From Shiella aurantiaca (lineage in GTDB: Bacteria > Bacteroidota > Bacteroidia > Cytophagales > Cyclobacteriaceae), in NCBI GenBank assembly GCA_030412945.1, contig JAUHJS010000004.1, forward strand, positions 1-64,000: 64,000 nt of DNA. The letters run 5' to 3'. Both the position numbers and the translations under genes were made by a program. This document shows positions 60,920 through 64,000 of the stretch, piece by piece (the first letter of the stretch is position 1; each line of letters opens with the position of its first letter). Under the pieces are notes generated by a model. That model was not told the DNA's origin and ran no database searches. It saw only the letters and a program-made list of their open reading frames with translations.

Positions 60920-61852
60920 ATGAAAAAACACCTGGGTAGTTTGTTTGTCCTCATCCTGCTAAGCATGCCAGCCCTGTGGGCTCAGAATCCACTCCCTGTA
61001 CCGCAGCGTGGAAAAATCGAGCGAATAGCCAATTTCTCCTCTGCCTATGTTTCGGCACGCCATGTGGATATTTGGCTGCCTCCGAACTATTCCGACACCG
61101 CGAAGCATGCGGTATTGTACATGCACGATGGCCAAATGCTGTTTGACGCTAGCCTTACTTGGAATCAGCAAAGCTGGGAGGTAGATGAGGTGGCTTCTGC
61201 TTTGTTGGAAAACAAGCAGGTAAGGCCGTTTATTGTGGTGGGCATTTGGAATGGAGGCAACACGCGGCATTCCGATTATTTCCCACAAAAGCCCTTTGAT
61301 GCACTAAGCGCAGCCGAGAAAGATACCGTAAGCGCCCAACTGCGTGCCAGTGGCAGGGGAAATGGGCCCTTTTTGCCCAAGTCTGATAATTACCTGAAGT
61401 TTTTGGTGGAAGAATTGAAGCCGTATATAGATACACACTATTCGGTGTATACCGATAAGGATAATACCTTTATAGCCGGCAGCAGCATGGGTGGGCTTAT
61501 CTCTTTGTATGCCTTTTGCGAATATCCTGAAGTGTTTGGTGGAGCGGCTTGCCTCTCCACCCATTGGGTAGGTACATTTCAGTTGGCCAATAATCCGGTT
61601 CCGGCTGCTTTTCTAAAATACCTAGAGCAACATGTGCCAAGTCCACCTCAGCAACGCTTGTATTTTGATTATGGCGATCAAACCTTAGACGCCCTCTACC
61701 CAGCCATACAGCAACAGGCCGATTCAGTATTGCGCGCCAAAGGCTATGGTGAAGCCCAGTGGCGCAGCCTGTACTTTCCCGGAGAAGACCATAGCGAACG
61801 CGCCTGGAGCAGGCGATTGGCTACGCCTTTGCTGTTTTTATTGGGGGAATAG
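60920..61852 (+). CDS. Secreted alpha/beta hydrolase (putative esterase family)
   Basis: The 310-aa product has a signal peptide (MKKHLGSLFVLILLSMPALWAQ) and the esterase D/feruloyl-esterase fold. WLPPNYSDTAKHAVLYMHDGQMLF (oxyanion strand) precedes the nucleophile elbow AGSSMGGLISLYAF. The late FPGEDHSERAW holds the His. The exported enzyme probably splits an ester such as a siderophore or acetylated sugar; the substrate is unknown. It is followed by the palindromic repeat and the restriction-modification genes. Confidence 0.9.
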   Translation: MKKHLGSLFVLILLSMPALWAQNPLPVPQRGKIERIANFSSAYVSARHVDIWLPPNYSDTAKHAVLYMHDGQMLFDASLTWNQQSWEVDEVASALLENKQVRPFIVVGIWNGGNTRHSDYFPQKPFDALSAAEKDTVSAQLRASGRGNGPFLPKSDNYLKFLVEELKPYIDTHYSVYTDKDNTFIAGSSMGGLISLYAFCEYPEVFGGAACLSTHWVGTFQLANNPVPAAFLKYLEQHVPSPPQQRLYFDYGDQTLDALYPAIQQQADSVLRAKGYGEAQWRSLYFPGEDHSERAWSRRLATPLLFLLGE

Positions 61853-61873
61853 AGAGTGTTATCGTTCCTTCTC

Positions 61874-61901
61874 CACAGAGTCCCTTGCAGGAGGCTCTGT
61901 G
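61874..61901. repeat. Palindromic repeat, copy 3 (border of the R-M genes)
   Basis: Ends CACAGAG and CTCTGTG pair; the core shares CACAGAGTCCCTTGCAGGAG with the HNH-border copy at 31.2 kb. It lies between the esterase stop and the methyltransferase 3' end. Confidence 0.8.
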
Positions 61902-61921
61902 AGGAATAAAGTTTTTATTTC

Positions 61922-63061
61922 TTAAAACATCGTAATTTGTTCTCCTGCTTCAACTTTCACTTCCTTTTTTCCGTCCAAAACTTCTAAGGCTTGTCGAACT
62001 TTTGAAGCAATATTTTTGGCAAATAATACAGGAACAGCATTCCCTATTTGTAGTTGTAACTCTCTTTTATTATCTCCTAAAAACACCCAATCGTCAGGAA
62101 ATGTCTGTAAGCGGGCATATTCTCTTGCGGTAAAAGGTCTAATTTTAGAAGCACTAATTCGCCAAAGTTTTGCATCAGAATTTGGGTTTCTGACGAATTT
62201 TGAATTATCCCTCTCTTTCTCAATTCTTTTGGCAGTTACATTTCCTATTCCCCACCCCCAAACTGTTGCAGTGTCTATAGCAGGAAATGGAGAATCAAAG
62301 TTCCTTATGGGATTTCCATCTGAAGCAGTTCTACTTAGTCTAATTGGAATGGCAATTTCATTTTCAGCATACGGTTCACCTGTTTCAGTATGGGCATAAC
62401 TTTTAAAACCCCATTCTGGGTTATGGTTCGGTAGTTCAATTGTTAAATCCTGTCCCAATTCATACAGGAAGTCCCTAATTGTGGTGTCTCTTTGTTTCTT
62501 AGGAAACCTAAAGTGTTTTAAGGTATCTCCTTTATAGGCAATGAAAATAAACCTTCTCCGAGTTTGAGGAGCACCATGTTCTGATACTCTAAAAAAATCA
62601 AACTTGGTTGTATAACCAATTGAAGCTAATTCTTCTGAAATTTGTTGAGCAAAGGGTTTTCCTGTTTCTGGGTGTCTCATAGTTCTCAAATTCAAAACAT
62701 TTTCCAGAACTATTACTCTTGGTTGCATTATATAAGCAATTCGCACAACTTCTCTATATAGTGTATTTCTTTCATCTGCTTCATTTCGATTGCCACCGAG
62801 AGAAAACCCTTGACATGGAAACCCTGCCAAAAGAACGTCTAGACCTTTTTTAAAGCTCGGAGTGTATTCTTTAACATCTCCGTGAATAATAGTCCAGTTC
62901 GGCCTATTATGTCTTAAAGTATTTACTGCGTAGTCTAAAATCTCATTTGACTCAGTATGTTGAAAGCCCTCTAACTCAAATCCAAGGTCAAGGCCACCTG
63001 CACCTGTAAATAGGCCAAGAAATGTGTAATCGTTTTTATTATGAATCTTATATTTCAGCAC
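61922..63061 (-). CDS. C5-cytosine DNA methyltransferase
   Basis: The 379-aa m5C methyltransferase starts with GTG and has motif I FLGLFTGAGGLDLGFELEGF, motif IV AGFPCQGFSLGGN (catalytic Cys), motif VI LENVLNLRTM, motif VIII FDFFRVSEHGAPQTRRRF and late motif IX-X segments RPFTAREYARLQTFPDDW and QIGNAVPVLFAKNI. The target-recognition region between VIII and IX is about 100 aa. It is AT-rich relative to the backbone. It follows the endonuclease-like gene by 1 bp and is transcribed together with it. The recognition sequence cannot be read from the sequence. Confidence 0.95.
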   Translation of the reverse strand: MLKYKIHNKNDYTFLGLFTGAGGLDLGFELEGFQHTESNEILDYAVNTLRHNRPNWTIIHGDVKEYTPSFKKGLDVLLAGFPCQGFSLGGNRNEADERNTLYREVVRIAYIMQPRVIVLENVLNLRTMRHPETGKPFAQQISEELASIGYTTKFDFFRVSEHGAPQTRRRFIFIAYKGDTLKHFRFPKKQRDTTIRDFLYELGQDLTIELPNHNPEWGFKSYAHTETGEPYAENEIAIPIRLSRTASDGNPIRNFDSPFPAIDTATVWGWGIGNVTAKRIEKERDNSKFVRNPNSDAKLWRISASKIRPFTAREYARLQTFPDDWVFLGDNKRELQLQIGNAVPVLFAKNIASKVRQALEVLDGKKEVKVEAGEQITMF

Positions 63062-63062
63062 C

Positions 63063-63914
63063 TTATTTCTCTTTTAATGGTGGAATTACTGGCATAGCTG
63101 CTGTTCGTTCTTTTGGCTGACGATTCTTACACGCATCAAAAATGTCTTTGAGCGTTGCTAGACTGGACTCTTTGCTTATAACAGATTTAGTATCATCCTT
63201 TAGATAGTAGTAAAAGGAGTTTCCATATTTGTCTTCTCTGACAATTTGTTCGGTTATGTTTTTCTTGTCTTTGGCCTTGTCAAAATCGGCTTTCTTGGCA
63301 ATAAGTATTTGACGTAAATGAAATTCGGAAATTTTCGAATTCAGAGGGTTGGGATAGGTGTACATTTTCCTATGGCGAACAGACCCTTCTCCATATGGGC
63401 CATGATTGTATTCCGTATAGTTTGAATACTTTGCTTCTTTATGCAAATCAAAATCATAGTTTAAGAAGTCACCGTCAATAATTATCAATGTCACAATGTT
63501 TCTACTTGAGTTATCAAGTAACGCAAACAAGTAAAAACAAGGGATTACAATTGTATCTTCTCCAACCTTAATCAAAGTCGAGCCACATGGAAGTGAACTA
63601 TTGTAGTCAATAGTTAATCCCCTTGAGTCACTTCCATTCGATTTCTGAATAAGTTTCTTTATTTCAAGACCGACAATAATTCCTGATTTTTTATCTCTTA
63701 CAATTAAGTCTGGAGTTGTCAATGACCCCGAATGAAAGATTTCAAAAGTCTTGGGAAGTGCCTTTTTTATTTCAAGTTCAATCCAAGTGTCAAATGGATC
63801 GTCCTGTACAGTTCCGATAACGGATTTAGCTCTAAGGTCCACAGGTATTCCTGTCTTTCCTATTTTGGAGATTAGTTCTTTGTAAACACTTTGTATTATG
63901 TCAAGTTCTGTCAT
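63063..63914 (-). CDS. Putative type II restriction endonuclease (PD-(D/E)xK)
   Basis: The 283-aa product carries SLTTPDLIVRDKKSGIIVG, ending in LEIKK: PD-x11-ExK, the catalytic core of PD-(D/E)xK restriction enzymes. A later DYNSSLPCG and CFYLFALLD pattern recalls several type II enzymes. It stands immediately upstream of the m5C methyltransferase (1 bp), the normal arrangement of a restriction-modification pair. It reads towards the methyltransferase on minus and has a complete ATG start (MTELDIIQSVYKEL). The recognition site is unknown. The 86 bp upstream to the window edge show no further gene. Confidence 0.8.
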   Translation of the reverse strand: MTELDIIQSVYKELISKIGKTGIPVDLRAKSVIGTVQDDPFDTWIELEIKKALPKTFEIFHSGSLTTPDLIVRDKKSGIIVGLEIKKLIQKSNGSDSRGLTIDYNSSLPCGSTLIKVGEDTIVIPCFYLFALLDNSSRNIVTLIIIDGDFLNYDFDLHKEAKYSNYTEYNHGPYGEGSVRHRKMYTYPNPLNSKISEFHLRQILIAKKADFDKAKDKKNITEQIVREDKYGNSFYYYLKDDTKSVISKESSLATLKDIFDACKNRQPKERTAAMPVIPPLKEK

Positions 63915-64000
63915 TATCTTCTTCCCCTGCTAAAACTTTGCAAGATACCGATTTTGTTTTTTTTAATTGCACCCTAATATCCGCAGTATTACATTTATTT

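Noticed and set aside
1-64000. tRNA, rRNA and CRISPR arrays
   Set aside because: Searching by eye for cloverleaf-like stems with CCA-type ends, conserved rRNA words, and regularly spaced short repeats gave nothing convincing. Small non-coding RNAs could be missed.

Overview
The window looks like a chromosomal piece of a non-fermenting, carotenoid-pigmented member of the Bacteroidota, most likely an aquatic Flavobacteriia/Cytophagia-type bacterium. Supporting signs are a carboxypeptidase-regulatory-domain TonB receptor, LytS/LytTR two-component genes, several -7 boxes of the Bacteroidota type TAnnTTTG, DUF4286, DUF2141 and DUF4184 proteins, S9 and M28 peptidases, an FMN-type glutamate synthase-like protein, and a MerR/ECF-sigma/crt cluster. 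No rRNA, tRNA, CRISPR array or phage structural gene was recognised. The genus cannot be fixed from this sequence.

Layout. 1-2760: AT-rich accessory region of small minus-strand genes (59 aa, truncated DUF4062, 92 aa, HEPN-like 165 aa) separated by long imperfect inverted repeats whose ends resemble integron attC ends, and by a 187-bp direct repeat. 2.9-16.4 kb: housekeeping and stress genes (ECF sigma and small partner, nth, membrane glycosyltransferase and methyltransferase-GT2 fusion, SDR, DASH cryptochrome, small DUF proteins, DUF4184, ABC-F, uvrA). 16.4-29.3 kb: secreted and membrane proteins, FtsX/MacB permease, M28 peptidases, gdhA, glutaminase, S9 peptidase. 29.4-31.9 kb: complete IS3-family element, a secreted small protein, and an HNH nuclease gene bracketed by inverted copies of a palindrome. 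32.1-40.8 kb: TonB receptor/DUF2141/TPR/aspartyl-protease-like run, GNAT-nitrilase fusion, LytS/LytTR pair, BNR-repeat protein. 41.0-43.2 kb: AT-rich four-gene operon (XRE regulator, 47-aa protein, ABC-type ATPase, DUF4276 TOPRIM-like protein), a probable defence module. 43.7-49.8 kb: CarH/LitR-like B12-domain MerR regulator, then ECF sigma, crtI, crtB, lycopene cyclase, ispH and crtZ. 49.9-61.9 kb: FMN glutamate synthase-like protein, TPR histidine kinase, pirin, small conserved proteins, DUF2867 SDR, a LytTR pseudogene interrupted by a 56-bp mini-IS, DUF5655 and DUF763 genes, esterase. 61.9-64 kb: type II restriction-modification pair.

How it fits together. The carotenoid block is the clearest functional unit. 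A regulator with the W-x9-EH adenosylcobalamin motif lies upstream of a sigma factor and all steps from phytoene synthase to beta-carotene hydroxylase, plus the isoprenoid enzyme IspH. Repeated TGTTTAA/TTAAACA words lie in both control regions, which suggests light- and B12-responsive control. The DASH cryptochrome, UvrA and endonuclease III are other light or DNA-damage functions in the window. The accessory regions are visibly AT-richer than the backbone and carry the mobile, nuclease or defence-like genes.

The points most worth a second look are the attC-like cassette array, the XRE/47-aa/ATPase/DUF4276 operon, the TGTTTAA operator set, the IS3-derived 56-bp mini-element sitting inside a LytTR reading frame, and the palindrome shared by the HNH and restriction-modification borders.
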